NCBI GenBank assembly: GCA_036261625.1
Contig: DATAKL010000049.1
Coordinates: 62,001 to 126,000, forward strand
Source of the DNA: JAAXKN01 sp036261625
Lineage (GTDB): Bacteria; Bacteroidota; Ignavibacteria; Ignavibacteriales; SURF-24
Direction: 5' to 3'
DNA length: 64,000 nt
Below are positions 16,055 through 24,240 of this stretch, piece by piece; positions within the stretch are counted from its first letter, which is position 1; every line of letters starts with the position of its first letter. The notes below the pieces were generated by a model. That model was not told the DNA's origin. It ran no database searches and was given only the letters and a program-made list of their open reading frames with translations. The translations under genes and the position numbers were made by a program.

Positions 16055-18163
16055 ATGAAATTCTTCAAAATACTTTCTGTCATTCTTCTTTTATCTTCTT
16101 TCTGCCATGCACAGCAATGGATAACCTTTTATCCAAATGCAGGCGTCTCATGCCAGGCTATAGAAGGAGCGTACCTCTGGGTTGGAACATCAAAATATTT
16201 AACAAAATTAAATAACCTTACCGGCGAGATAGTGGAATTTAGACAAGACCTGGATGCGATTTTTTCAATTTCTGTCGATCAAAAGGGAAATAAATGGATC
16301 GGCACTGGAAAAGGATTAGTCAAATATGACGGACTGAACTGGACTGTTTTTACCCCCTCCAATTCCGGATTGCCCGGATTCTGGGTTTACTCCATTGCTA
16401 ATGACCCGCAGGGAAATACCTGGATCGGGACTGATAAAGGGCTTGCCCAATTTGACGGTAAGAACTGGAAGACTTATTTATCAGGACTGCCTGGTTCATC
16501 TGTTTACTCTATTGCTATTGACCAGCAGGGAAGGAAATGGATCGGAACTGATGGAGGTCTTACCATAATTGACGCAACAAACTGGACTGTTTATGCCCCA
16601 TCCAATTCCGGATTGCCGGGTTACCAGGTCCGTTCAATTGCCTTCGACTCTCAGGGAAATAATTGGATCGGAACTAATGGTGGTTTAGCCAAATTTGACG
16701 GAAAGAATTGGACTTCTTACAATACAACAAATTCCGGACTGCCGGGTTATGCTATTTACTCGATTACTGTTGACCAGCAAGGGAAAAAATGGATCGGAAC
16801 TGATAAAGGCCTTTCCATATTTGACGGGCAGAGCTGGACTACCTACACACCTTCTAATTCCGGATTGCCCGGTCCCCATATCAGTTCAATTGTAATGGAT
16901 GGACAAGGCAGCAATTGGATAGGAACTTACGATGGACTAACCAGGTTTGACGGAAAGAACTGGACTTACTATCACACAAGCAATTCCGGACTGCCGAGAG
17001 GCCCTTTTTTCTCTATTGCTATTGACCGGCAGGGAAATAATTGGTTTGGAGGTGGGGGTGGCTTATCCAAATTTGACGGACAGAACTGGAATACTTACAC
17101 TATTTATAATTTAGGACTGCCGGGCTATCCTATCCAATCAATAACATCTGATCTGCAAGGGGATCTGTGGATTGGGTCATATGCAGGTCTGGGCAGATTT
17201 GACGGTCAGAATTGGAAGACTTACACTAATGCTAATTCAGGACTGCCGAATGAATGGGTTAATTCAGTTGCTTTTGACGCTCAGGGAAATATGTGGATAG
17301 GAACTCAAGCGGGAGGGTTAATCTTATTTGACGGAAATAAATGGACTACCTATAACTCTTCCAATTCCGGTCTGCTTGAATCCAATGTTCACTCGGTTGT
17401 TGTTGACTCTCAGGGAATTAAATGGCTCGGAACTGATGGAAAAGGAGGACTGGTCAAATTTGACGGACAGAACTGGACTGTTTATACCCCCTCTAATTCC
17501 GGTCTGCCTGGGTCAGTTGTTAACTCAATTGTTATTGACGAGCAGGGAAATAAATGGATCGGAGCTTGGGGAGGCTTAGCCAAATTTGACGGACAGAACT
17601 GGACTGTTTACACTAAAGCTAATTCCGGTCTGCCGGGTTCTGATGTTCTCTCCATAGCCCTTGACAAGCAAGGTAATAAGTGGGTCGGAACTGATAACGG
17701 GTTAGCCAAATTTGACGGGGATAACTGGACTATTTACAACCCTGGTAATTCCGGACTGCAAAGTTCTTATATTTACTCAGTTGCTGTCGATCAGCAGGGG
17801 AATAAATGGATTGGAAATGGTGAGGTGTTATCAGCATTCAGAGAAGAAGGAGTAATATTTACATTAACAGATGTAAAGAAGGATAACTCTTCAATTCCGC
17901 AAAGTTTTTCACTTTCCCAGAACTACCCTAACCCATTTAATCCTTCTACAACTATAAACTACTCAATCCCTGAGAGCAGAATTGTGACATTAAAAGTTTA
18001 TGACATATTGGGGAAAGAAGTTGCTGCACTGTTAAATGAATATAAAGAGGCAGGGAATCATTCTGTCCAGTTCAATGCATCTGATCTTCCCTCCGGCATT
18101 TATATCTACACCATACAGGCCGGAGAGTTCAGGGATTCCAGGAAACTGGTACTCATGAAATAA
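16055..18163 (+). CDS. Secreted two-component-regulator-propeller repeat protein with type 9 sorting domain (copy 1)
   Basis: The 702-residue product has a signal peptide (MKFFKILSVILLLSSFCHAQ), twelve tandem repeats of about 42 residues (about 70-605) and a C-terminal sorting domain (about 620-702). The repeat core is SIAIDQQGNKWIGTDGGLAK followed by FDGKNWTVYTPSNSGLPG; such repeats match the two-component regulator propeller (Reg_prop) family, which folds as beta-propeller blades. There is no membrane helix, histidine kinase or output domain. The tail has SFSLSQNYPNPFNPSTTINY, ILGKEV and GIYIYTIQAG, a type A secretion/sorting domain that directs export by the type 9 system. A paralogue lies 58 bases downstream. 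The function is unknown; surface binding or adhesion is inference. Confidence 0.85.
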   Translation: MKFFKILSVILLLSSFCHAQQWITFYPNAGVSCQAIEGAYLWVGTSKYLTKLNNLTGEIVEFRQDLDAIFSISVDQKGNKWIGTGKGLVKYDGLNWTVFTPSNSGLPGFWVYSIANDPQGNTWIGTDKGLAQFDGKNWKTYLSGLPGSSVYSIAIDQQGRKWIGTDGGLTIIDATNWTVYAPSNSGLPGYQVRSIAFDSQGNNWIGTNGGLAKFDGKNWTSYNTTNSGLPGYAIYSITVDQQGKKWIGTDKGLSIFDGQSWTTYTPSNSGLPGPHISSIVMDGQGSNWIGTYDGLTRFDGKNWTYYHTSNSGLPRGPFFSIAIDRQGNNWFGGGGGLSKFDGQNWNTYTIYNLGLPGYPIQSITSDLQGDLWIGSYAGLGRFDGQNWKTYTNANSGLPNEWVNSVAFDAQGNMWIGTQAGGLILFDGNKWTTYNSSNSGLLESNVHSVVVDSQGIKWLGTDGKGGLVKFDGQNWTVYTPSNSGLPGSVVNSIVIDEQGNKWIGAWGGLAKFDGQNWTVYTKANSGLPGSDVLSIALDKQGNKWVGTDNGLAKFDGDNWTIYNPGNSGLQSSYIYSVAVDQQGNKWIGNGEVLSAFREEGVIFTLTDVKKDNSSIPQSFSLSQNYPNPFNPSTTINYSIPESRIVTLKVYDILGKEVAALLNEYKEAGNHSVQFNASDLPSGIYIYTIQAGEFRDSRKLVLMK

Positions 18164-18221
18164 TAAAAAATAATTTGTTTTCAATGAAAGTTCATTTCAG
18201 CAACTATTGAGGACAGAGCAA

Positions 18222-20309
18222 ATGAAATTTTTCAGGATACTTTCTGCCATTCTTTTTTTGTCTTCATTCTGCTATGGCCAGCAATGGGTTACCTTCTATC
18301 CAAATGCTGGAGTTACATGCCAGGCAGTTGAAGGACAATACCTTTGGGTTGGAACGACACAATATTTATCAAAATTAAATGATGTTAGTGGAAAGGTAGT
18401 TGAAATTAAACGTGACCTGGGTGCTATTCACGCAATTTCTATCGATCAACAGGGGAATAAATGGGTCGGCACTGAAAATGGAGTAGCCGTTTTTAACGGC
18501 AATAGCAAGACTCTTTATACCCCATCCAATTCCGGACTGCCTGATACCTATATTTACTCCGTAGCCATTGACCAGCAGGGAAATAAGTGGGTGGGGACCA
18601 GACGGGGGTTTGCCAAATTTGACGGGAAAAACTGGACTGCTTACTTAAACGGACTGCCTGGTTATAATGTTTTCTCCATTACTATCGATCAGCAAGGAAA
18701 TAAATGGCTCGGAACCGATGGAGGGGTTGCCATAATCGGCGAGCAGAACTGGACTGTCTACAATACCAGAAATTCCGGACTCCCGGGGAATATGGTTCGG
18801 TCCATTGTCATTGATCAGCTTGGAAATAAATGGATCGGAACCAATGGCGGCTTAGCTAAATTTGATGGAAATAACTGGACTGTTTACAACACTGGCAATT
18901 CCGGACTGCCTGGTTCCACTGTGTACTCCATTGCTATTGACCAGCAGGGGTATAAATGGATCGGAACTGATAATGGTCTTGCCATTTCCGACGGGCAGAA
19001 CTGGAGTGTATACACTACTGCTAATTCCAGACTGCCTGGGCCCCGTGTCACCTCAATCGTAATGGACGGATTAGGCAATAATTGGATTGGAACCAGTGTT
19101 GGATTATCCAAGTTTGATGGGAAGAACTTGACTTATTACCCTACAAGCAATTCTGGACTGCCAAGTGATGGCTCAGTCTCAATGGCTATTGATCATAAGG
19201 GGAATAAATGGTTTGGAGCTACCTGGGGGCTGGCAATATTTGACGGAAAGAACTGGACTACTTACACTAGTTATAATATCGGTCTGCCTCCAATGGGTTC
19301 AGTGGTTCACTCAATAGCATTCGATCTGCAGGGGAATGCATGGATTGGGACACTTGCAGGTCTGGCCAAATTTGACGGACAAAACTGGACTATTTATAAC
19401 CATGCAAATTCCGGACTGCCTTTTGACAATGTTTCTTCAATTGCTTTTGACCAGCAAGGGAATTTATGGATTGGAGCATGGGGTTCAGGATTAGCTAAAT
19501 TTGACGGACAGAACTGGACTGTCTATAACACCAGCAATTCAGGTCTGCAGGATTTGAATATTTACTCAATTGTAATTGACAAACAGGGGATTAAATGGAT
19601 CGTAACTGATATGGGAATAACCAAATTTGACGGAAAGAACTGGACTTCATACACCCATGCGAATTCCGGACTGCCTTATCCCTATGTTTACTCATTTGCT
19701 ATTGATGATCAGGGAATTTTATGGATTGGAACCTCGGGAGGCCTGGCCAAATTTGACGGAAAGAACTGGACTTCATACGACTTGCCAAACGTCCTCGAAA
19801 TTGCTATAGACAAATCCGGGAATAAATGGATAGGCACTGGTAATGGATTATTCAAATTTGACGGGAAGAACTGGACTACTTATGGCCCAAGCAATTCCGG
19901 GCTGGCAGGTTACTGGGTTTCCGTAGTTGCTGTTGATTCGCTGGGGAATAAGTGGATCGGGACAGGGAATGCATTATCAGTTTTCAGAGAGGAAGGAGTA
20001 ATTTTAACAGTAACAGATGTAAATAAAGAAAATCCATCAATGCCGGGGAGTTTCTCTCTTGCCCAGAACTACCCTAATCCCTTTAACCCGTCTACAACTA
20101 TAAACTACTCAATCCCTGAGAGCAGAATTGTGACATTGAAAGTATATGACCTATTGGGAAAAGAAGTTACCACACTTTTAAATGAATATAAAGAGGCAGG
20201 GAATCATTCCCTTCAGTTTAACGCTTCACACCTGCCCAGCGGAGTCTACATCTACACCATTCAGGCAGGAGAGTCCAGGGATTCTAAAAAATTGGTGCTC
20301 ATAAAATAA
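18222..20309 (+). CDS. Secreted two-component-regulator-propeller repeat protein with type 9 sorting domain (copy 2)
   Basis: This 695-residue paralogue of the preceding gene has the same signal peptide, twelve repeats and sorting tail (ends in SRDSKKLVLIK). The open frame begins with a TTG at 18207, but the ATG at 18222 matches the start and the upstream GGACARAGCAA leader of copy 1. Repeats correspond position by position: repeat 2 is shortened to YLNGLPG in this copy and YLSGLPG in copy 1, repeat 3 has IIGEQNW against IIDATNW, and repeat 7 has YNIGLP against YNLGLP. Repeat 11 here is uniquely truncated (YDLPNVLEIAID). The whole gene was therefore duplicated after the repeats had expanded. 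No regulator lies next to it. A terminator follows. Confidence 0.85.
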   Translation: MKFFRILSAILFLSSFCYGQQWVTFYPNAGVTCQAVEGQYLWVGTTQYLSKLNDVSGKVVEIKRDLGAIHAISIDQQGNKWVGTENGVAVFNGNSKTLYTPSNSGLPDTYIYSVAIDQQGNKWVGTRRGFAKFDGKNWTAYLNGLPGYNVFSITIDQQGNKWLGTDGGVAIIGEQNWTVYNTRNSGLPGNMVRSIVIDQLGNKWIGTNGGLAKFDGNNWTVYNTGNSGLPGSTVYSIAIDQQGYKWIGTDNGLAISDGQNWSVYTTANSRLPGPRVTSIVMDGLGNNWIGTSVGLSKFDGKNLTYYPTSNSGLPSDGSVSMAIDHKGNKWFGATWGLAIFDGKNWTTYTSYNIGLPPMGSVVHSIAFDLQGNAWIGTLAGLAKFDGQNWTIYNHANSGLPFDNVSSIAFDQQGNLWIGAWGSGLAKFDGQNWTVYNTSNSGLQDLNIYSIVIDKQGIKWIVTDMGITKFDGKNWTSYTHANSGLPYPYVYSFAIDDQGILWIGTSGGLAKFDGKNWTSYDLPNVLEIAIDKSGNKWIGTGNGLFKFDGKNWTTYGPSNSGLAGYWVSVVAVDSLGNKWIGTGNALSVFREEGVILTVTDVNKENPSMPGSFSLAQNYPNPFNPSTTINYSIPESRIVTLKVYDLLGKEVTTLLNEYKEAGNHSLQFNASHLPSGVYIYTIQAGESRDSKKLVLIK

Positions 20310-20353
20310 GGATATATCTCCTGCTTAGCGGCATTTCTGTGCCTGACGCAAAG

Positions 20354-20384
20354 AGCCCGGAATCGATAAATCCCGGGCTTTTTC
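20354..20384 (+). terminator. Rho-independent terminator after the propeller gene pair
   Basis: Arms AGCCCGG (20354-20360) and CCGGGCT (20373-20379) with a 12-base loop, followed by TTTTT on the plus strand. Confidence 0.75.
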
Positions 20385-20489
20385 CATAATGTAATTTCCC
20401 TCAAAACAGACTTAAATTTTGATGGGAATTTGATGAAATATTCGATATTTTCACTTTGAATTTTAATTAACTTTATCACTTTGCATTAT

Positions 20490-21035
20490 ATGAGTAAAAT
20501 ACTAAAATTAAGCTTAATTCTTCTTCCTGCCGCCCTTGTGATTTTCGGGTGCTCAGCTGCTCCAAAAGAGGATCAGTCAGGAAATATCGTCAAAAATAAG
20601 GATTTTGAGGCCGTTTCTGATACTTCGGCTCCGCTGCCAAGTGACTCGGCTGACGTCCAGAGTGAACTCCAGGAAAAAGCCGCCGACTCCTTAAGACACC
20701 TGCAGACCAGGATCCCCGTCGACAGACAGATAAAAGAGGACACATCAGACTACCCGCAGACTGAGGCCCCCGTCGAAGTGCCCCAAAAAGAGGTTAAACC
20801 CCGGGGAAATTTTGCCGTCCAGCTCGGAGCTTTCTCCTCTGATAAAAATGCCACTGATTTTGCCCTTAAGGCTGAAAGAAAACTGGGGGAAACGCCAACC
20901 GTTAAGTTCAACCCGGATAACGGGCTTTTTGTGGTGCAGTATGGTAATTTTGAGACCAGAATTGAGACTGAACATGCCGTAAAAGAGCTCAAAAAGAAGA
21001 ACTTTAAAGACGCTTTTTTAGTTAAACTAAAGTGA
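20490..21035 (+). CDS. SPOR-domain lipoprotein
   Basis: From the ATG at 20490 (a TTG at 20481 is possible) the product has 181 residues. The signal sequence ends in a good lipobox, LVIFGC with C21 as lipidation site. A low-complexity acidic/proline linker (about 25-105) leads to a C-terminal SPOR domain (about 108-181): GNFAVQLGAFSSDKNATDFA and FVVQYGNFETRIETEHAVKE. SPOR domains bind denuded septal peptidoglycan, so this is likely an outer membrane lipoprotein reaching the cell wall at division sites. It is monocistronic with respect to ssb (115-base gap). Confidence 0.85.
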   Translation: MSKILKLSLILLPAALVIFGCSAAPKEDQSGNIVKNKDFEAVSDTSAPLPSDSADVQSELQEKAADSLRHLQTRIPVDRQIKEDTSDYPQTEAPVEVPQKEVKPRGNFAVQLGAFSSDKNATDFALKAERKLGETPTVKFNPDNGLFVVQYGNFETRIETEHAVKELKKKNFKDAFLVKLK

Positions 21036-21150
21036 TTACGAACGCAATTTACCTCGAAAATTGACGTTTTTCAGGGGATTAATATTGCATATGGCTAATT
21101 AAATTGTAAATTATAATTGAAATAAAACTTAATACTATACTGGAGGGAAT

Positions 21151-21624
21151 ATGGCTTCTTCATTAAACAGAATTATGCTCCTTGGAAGACTGGGGAAAGA
21201 TGCCGAAACAAGGTTTACAGCCAACAACCTGTCTGTTACTTCTTTTACCATGGCCACAGACAGCAACTTCAAGGGAAAAGACGGCAACTGGCAAACCGAA
21301 ACCACATGGCATAACATTGTGGCATTCGGAATCTCTGACTATACTAAGGATAACCTCAAAAAGGGGAAAAGAGTCTATGTGGAAGGAAGACTTACCAAAA
21401 GAGACTACACCGATAAAGAAGGCATAAAACGCTATTCTACGGACGTTCACGCTGAGAGGATTATTCCATTAGACGCTACCCGTGAGGCCTCAGGCGAAGT
21501 GGCCCCCGATTACTCTACAAATATCAGGGAGACCGGTACGCCTCAGCCTTCAGGCTTTAATCAGCCTTCAGGCTTTAATCAGCCTGATCTTCCGGTCGAC
21601 GAGAATGATGATTTACCATTCTAA
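21151..21624 (+). CDS. ssb: Single-stranded DNA-binding protein
   Basis: The 157-residue protein has an N-terminal OB fold (about 1-107; SLNRIMLLGRLGKDAETRFT, TWHNIVAFG, YVEGRLTKRDYTDKEG) and a disordered tail ending in the partner-binding tip DDLPF. It coats single-stranded DNA during replication and repair and recruits partners through that tip. The linker contains an exact 18-base tandem duplication (GFNQPS repeated) near 21549-21590. The start is the ATG after CTGGAGGG. Copy-number elsewhere in the genome is not known. Confidence 0.95.
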   Translation: MASSLNRIMLLGRLGKDAETRFTANNLSVTSFTMATDSNFKGKDGNWQTETTWHNIVAFGISDYTKDNLKKGKRVYVEGRLTKRDYTDKEGIKRYSTDVHAERIIPLDATREASGEVAPDYSTNIRETGTPQPSGFNQPSGFNQPDLPVDENDDLPF

Positions 21625-21666
21625 AAGTAAATGTTTTTGTAGAACATTATAGGAATTACCAGCTTT

Positions 21667-22971
21667 TTGGAAAATGATTGGTATATAAAAATTGCGCTTT
21701 TAACAGGATTACTTATTTTATCAGCTTTCTTCTCGGGAAGTGAAATAGCACTGTTTTCATTGGACAAGAATAAGGTCAATGAAATCAAAAGCCATAGTCC
21801 GCTTACGGGCGGCTATATTTTTAACCTCCTTGAGTTCCCAAGAAGACTTTTGGTTACAATTCTTTTATGCAACACAATAGTCAATGTCGCAGTTACAATT
21901 ATCTCTGTGACATTGGCTGTTGAGGTTGCTAAGACTTACAGGTTTAGTGAAGAACTTGCCCTTACTGTCCAGATCATTTTGGTTACACTCCTTATTCTCT
22001 TTATTGGTGAAATAACGCCCAAGATCTGGGCCTCCAAATACCCGGTAGCTTTTTCAAAGATTGTCAGTATACCTTTGTACTGGATAGGTGTAATAGTCTA
22101 CCCGGTCTCAAAAACCCTTACTGACGTCATAAGACTCCTGGTCTCCAGAATCAAGGTCGACAAATCCAAGACCGCCATACTTTCCAGCGACTTTACCGAA
22201 CTGGCGGACCTGGGAATTGAGCGTGGGACAATTGTTGAGGAAGAGCAGGAACTCATCCACGGACTCGTTTCATTCAGGACAGTGACAGTCCGTGAAGTAA
22301 TGACGCCAAGGGTGGATATTGCGGCTGTTTCAGACGATACAGATTTTGATGATCTTATGAGGGTAATCTCGGAATCGGGCCACAGCAGAATACCTTTGTA
22401 TCACTCAAATCTGGATGAGATTACAGGCATTATTTACGCCAAGGATCTACTTCCATACCTTAAAAACGACGAGATGAAAAAATCCCTCGTCCTAAGCAAG
22501 CTTGCACGCAAGGCGCTATTCTTTCCTGAAACCAAGCTCATAAGCGATCTTATGCATGAGTTCCTGGAGAAAAAAATGCATATGGGCATCGTTGTGGATG
22601 AATACGGCGGCACGGCAGGTCTCATCTCCCTTGAAGACATCCTGGAAGAGATAGTGGGCGATATAAGGGATGAATACGACAAAGAGGAAAATGAAATTAC
22701 TGTCCTAAGCGAAAACTCTTACCTCGTTTTGGGTAAGACCTCCATCGATGTGATAAATGAACTTCTCCGCATAGACCTTTATTCGGAAAACGACGACTAC
22801 GACACCATAGGCGGATTTATATTAAGTTATGCCGGAACAATTCCTCAGCAGGGGTATAATTTTACGTATAAAAATCATAAATTTACAGTCAAAGAAATCG
22901 TCAACAGACGTGTTAAAAAGGTCCAGATAGAGGTCTTAACTCCAATCGATATACCTAATAAAAACTTATGA
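21667..22971 (+). CDS. CorC/HlyC-type protein with DUF21 and CBS domains (hemolysin/gliding GldE-like)
   Basis: The 434-residue protein starts with TTG. It has an N-terminal DUF21/CNNM transmembrane domain (about 1-190; LSAFFSGSEIALFSLDKNKV), a CBS pair (about 205-335; VSFRTVTVREVMTPRVDIAA, SGHSRIPLYHSN, VVDEYGGTAGLISLEDILEE) and a C-terminal CorC_HlyC domain (about 345-425; DYDTIGGFILSYAG). The family is implicated in divalent cation (Mg2+/Co2+) extrusion; in gliding Bacteroidota the paralogue GldE supports GldD. No gliding gene is adjacent, so the generic name is kept. Its stop overlaps the next start by four bases (ATGA). Confidence 0.88.
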   Translation: MENDWYIKIALLTGLLILSAFFSGSEIALFSLDKNKVNEIKSHSPLTGGYIFNLLEFPRRLLVTILLCNTIVNVAVTIISVTLAVEVAKTYRFSEELALTVQIILVTLLILFIGEITPKIWASKYPVAFSKIVSIPLYWIGVIVYPVSKTLTDVIRLLVSRIKVDKSKTAILSSDFTELADLGIERGTIVEEEQELIHGLVSFRTVTVREVMTPRVDIAAVSDDTDFDDLMRVISESGHSRIPLYHSNLDEITGIIYAKDLLPYLKNDEMKKSLVLSKLARKALFFPETKLISDLMHEFLEKKMHMGIVVDEYGGTAGLISLEDILEEIVGDIRDEYDKEENEITVLSENSYLVLGKTSIDVINELLRIDLYSENDDYDTIGGFILSYAGTIPQQGYNFTYKNHKFTVKEIVNRRVKKVQIEVLTPIDIPNKNL

Positions 22972-23354
22972 AAAAAGGCTGCTTTTTTACTACAGTGATT
23001 GTTTTTACCATACTGATCGGCTCCGGAATCTATTTATTTAAGAACCATAAGGATCTGGTCGTAAAGTGGTTTAAACCTGTGATCGTAAACAATATCCGCA
23101 AGGAAACTGAAAAGAATATTGCCAAGATCAAAAACCCTCAGTACAAGGATACCTTAAGGGCTATCATAAACAATTACGCAGAACTGGTAAAAAGCCGCGA
23201 CAATTACGATCTCAATAAGGGGCAGGACTTTCTGGATGAAGTCCAGTACATTCTTCACAGGAAAAAGATCGATTCAACAGATATCAGGCAATTAACAGAT
23301 TTTCTGAATAAAGAAAAATTGGCATATGAGAGATCAGAGAAAAACGGAAATTAA
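22968..23354 (+). CDS. Small single-pass membrane protein of unknown function
   Basis: The 128-residue product starts in an ATGA overlap with the CorC-like gene and overlaps the MCE gene by 29 bases at its end. One N-terminal membrane anchor (CFFTTVIVFTILIGSGIYLF, residues about 5-24) is followed by a basic, helical periplasmic or cytoplasmic domain (about 30-128) with many Lys and Asp and no recognised motif. The tight packing upstream of an MlaD-like protein suggests that both act at the inner membrane, but this is inference. I do not recognise a family. Confidence 0.65.
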   Translation: MKKGCFFTTVIVFTILIGSGIYLFKNHKDLVVKWFKPVIVNNIRKETEKNIAKIKNPQYKDTLRAIINNYAELVKSRDNYDLNKGQDFLDEVQYILHRKKIDSTDIRQLTDFLNKEKLAYERSEKNGN

Positions 23355-24240
23355 AGTAGGTATAACTGCGCTTGTTGCCCTTTTACTCCTCATCTGGATA
23401 TTCGGCTGGGCAAAAAACTACCGATTCAATCAGGATATTAAAACCGTTAAGATTCAGTTTGAATCGGCTAACGGCCTTGAAAAAGGTGACATTGTAACTG
23501 TTAACGGCGTTAGGAAAGGAACCGTTAAGGATATCGACATATCAGGCAATTCCGCCATAGTTACAGCTGAACTGGAGCCCGACGTAAAGCTTAAGCAGGA
23601 TGCCACGTTCGGAATTTCGATGCTGGATCTGATGGGGGGAAAGAAAGTTGAAATTAAACCGGGTAATTCTCCCAATGAACTAAATTACAAAGAACTCCAG
23701 CACGGGGAGTTCTATGCCGACATTCCGGCCGTAATGGCAATGCTGGGCTCAGTGCAGACTGATCTTGTACACATAATTAAGGAAGTGCAGGTTACTCTCA
23801 CTTCCATAAACGGTGTTCTGGCCGATAAGGACTTTAACGCTCAGATGAAAACATCTCTTGCAAACCTTTCTGAAGTCAGCTCCAAGCTTAACGTCATGAT
23901 TGATGAAAACCGGCAGAGCATCAGGCAGCTATCCTCAAACGGAGCCGAGCTTACAAAGGAAACCACTTCTTTCATAAAGGAAAACAGGGACAAGATTACC
24001 TCTTCTATCAGTGAAATGCAGTCCGTCATGAAAAGCACCAACGATCTGATCGGCAAAATAAACCGCCTTACTGATGAGACAACACAGAAGAATAATAATG
24101 TAGGAAAGCTCCTTTACGATGAAAACCTGCTTAAAGACGTTAAAGCCTCCATGCAGCAGGTAAATGAATTGACTAAAACACTCCTTAAGCAGCTGAATGA
24201 GAAGGGATTGAACGTTGATGCGCACATTAAAATCTTCTAA
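23326..24240 (+). CDS. MlaD/MCE family lipid-transport protein
   Basis: The 304-residue protein has one N-terminal transmembrane helix (GITALVALLLLIWIFGWAK, about 11-29) and one MCE domain (about 35-115; VKIQFESANGLEKGDIVTVN, GVRKGTVKDIDI, MLDLMGGKKVEIKPG). The remainder (about 145-304) is a long coiled coil. MCE proteins form hexameric rings carrying phospholipids between inner and outer membrane, usually with an ABC ATPase (MlaF) and permease (MlaE), neither of which is in the window. It overlaps the previous gene by 29 bases and the following gamma-glutamyltransferase by 23. Confidence 0.88.
   Translation: MRDQRKTEIKVGITALVALLLLIWIFGWAKNYRFNQDIKTVKIQFESANGLEKGDIVTVNGVRKGTVKDIDISGNSAIVTAELEPDVKLKQDATFGISMLDLMGGKKVEIKPGNSPNELNYKELQHGEFYADIPAVMAMLGSVQTDLVHIIKEVQVTLTSINGVLADKDFNAQMKTSLANLSEVSSKLNVMIDENRQSIRQLSSNGAELTKETTSFIKENRDKITSSISEMQSVMKSTNDLIGKINRLTDETTQKNNNVGKLLYDENLLKDVKASMQQVNELTKTLLKQLNEKGLNVDAHIKIF

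Noticed and set aside
16055..18163. Two-component sensor role for the propeller proteins
   Set aside because: Only the propeller repeats are present. There is no transmembrane helix after the signal peptide, no kinase or receiver, and the C-terminus is a secretion tail.
16055..20309. Regular 126-base direct repeats that could suggest CRISPR or satellite DNA
   Set aside because: The repeats stay in one long reading frame, are far longer than CRISPR repeats, and code for propeller blades in two intact genes.
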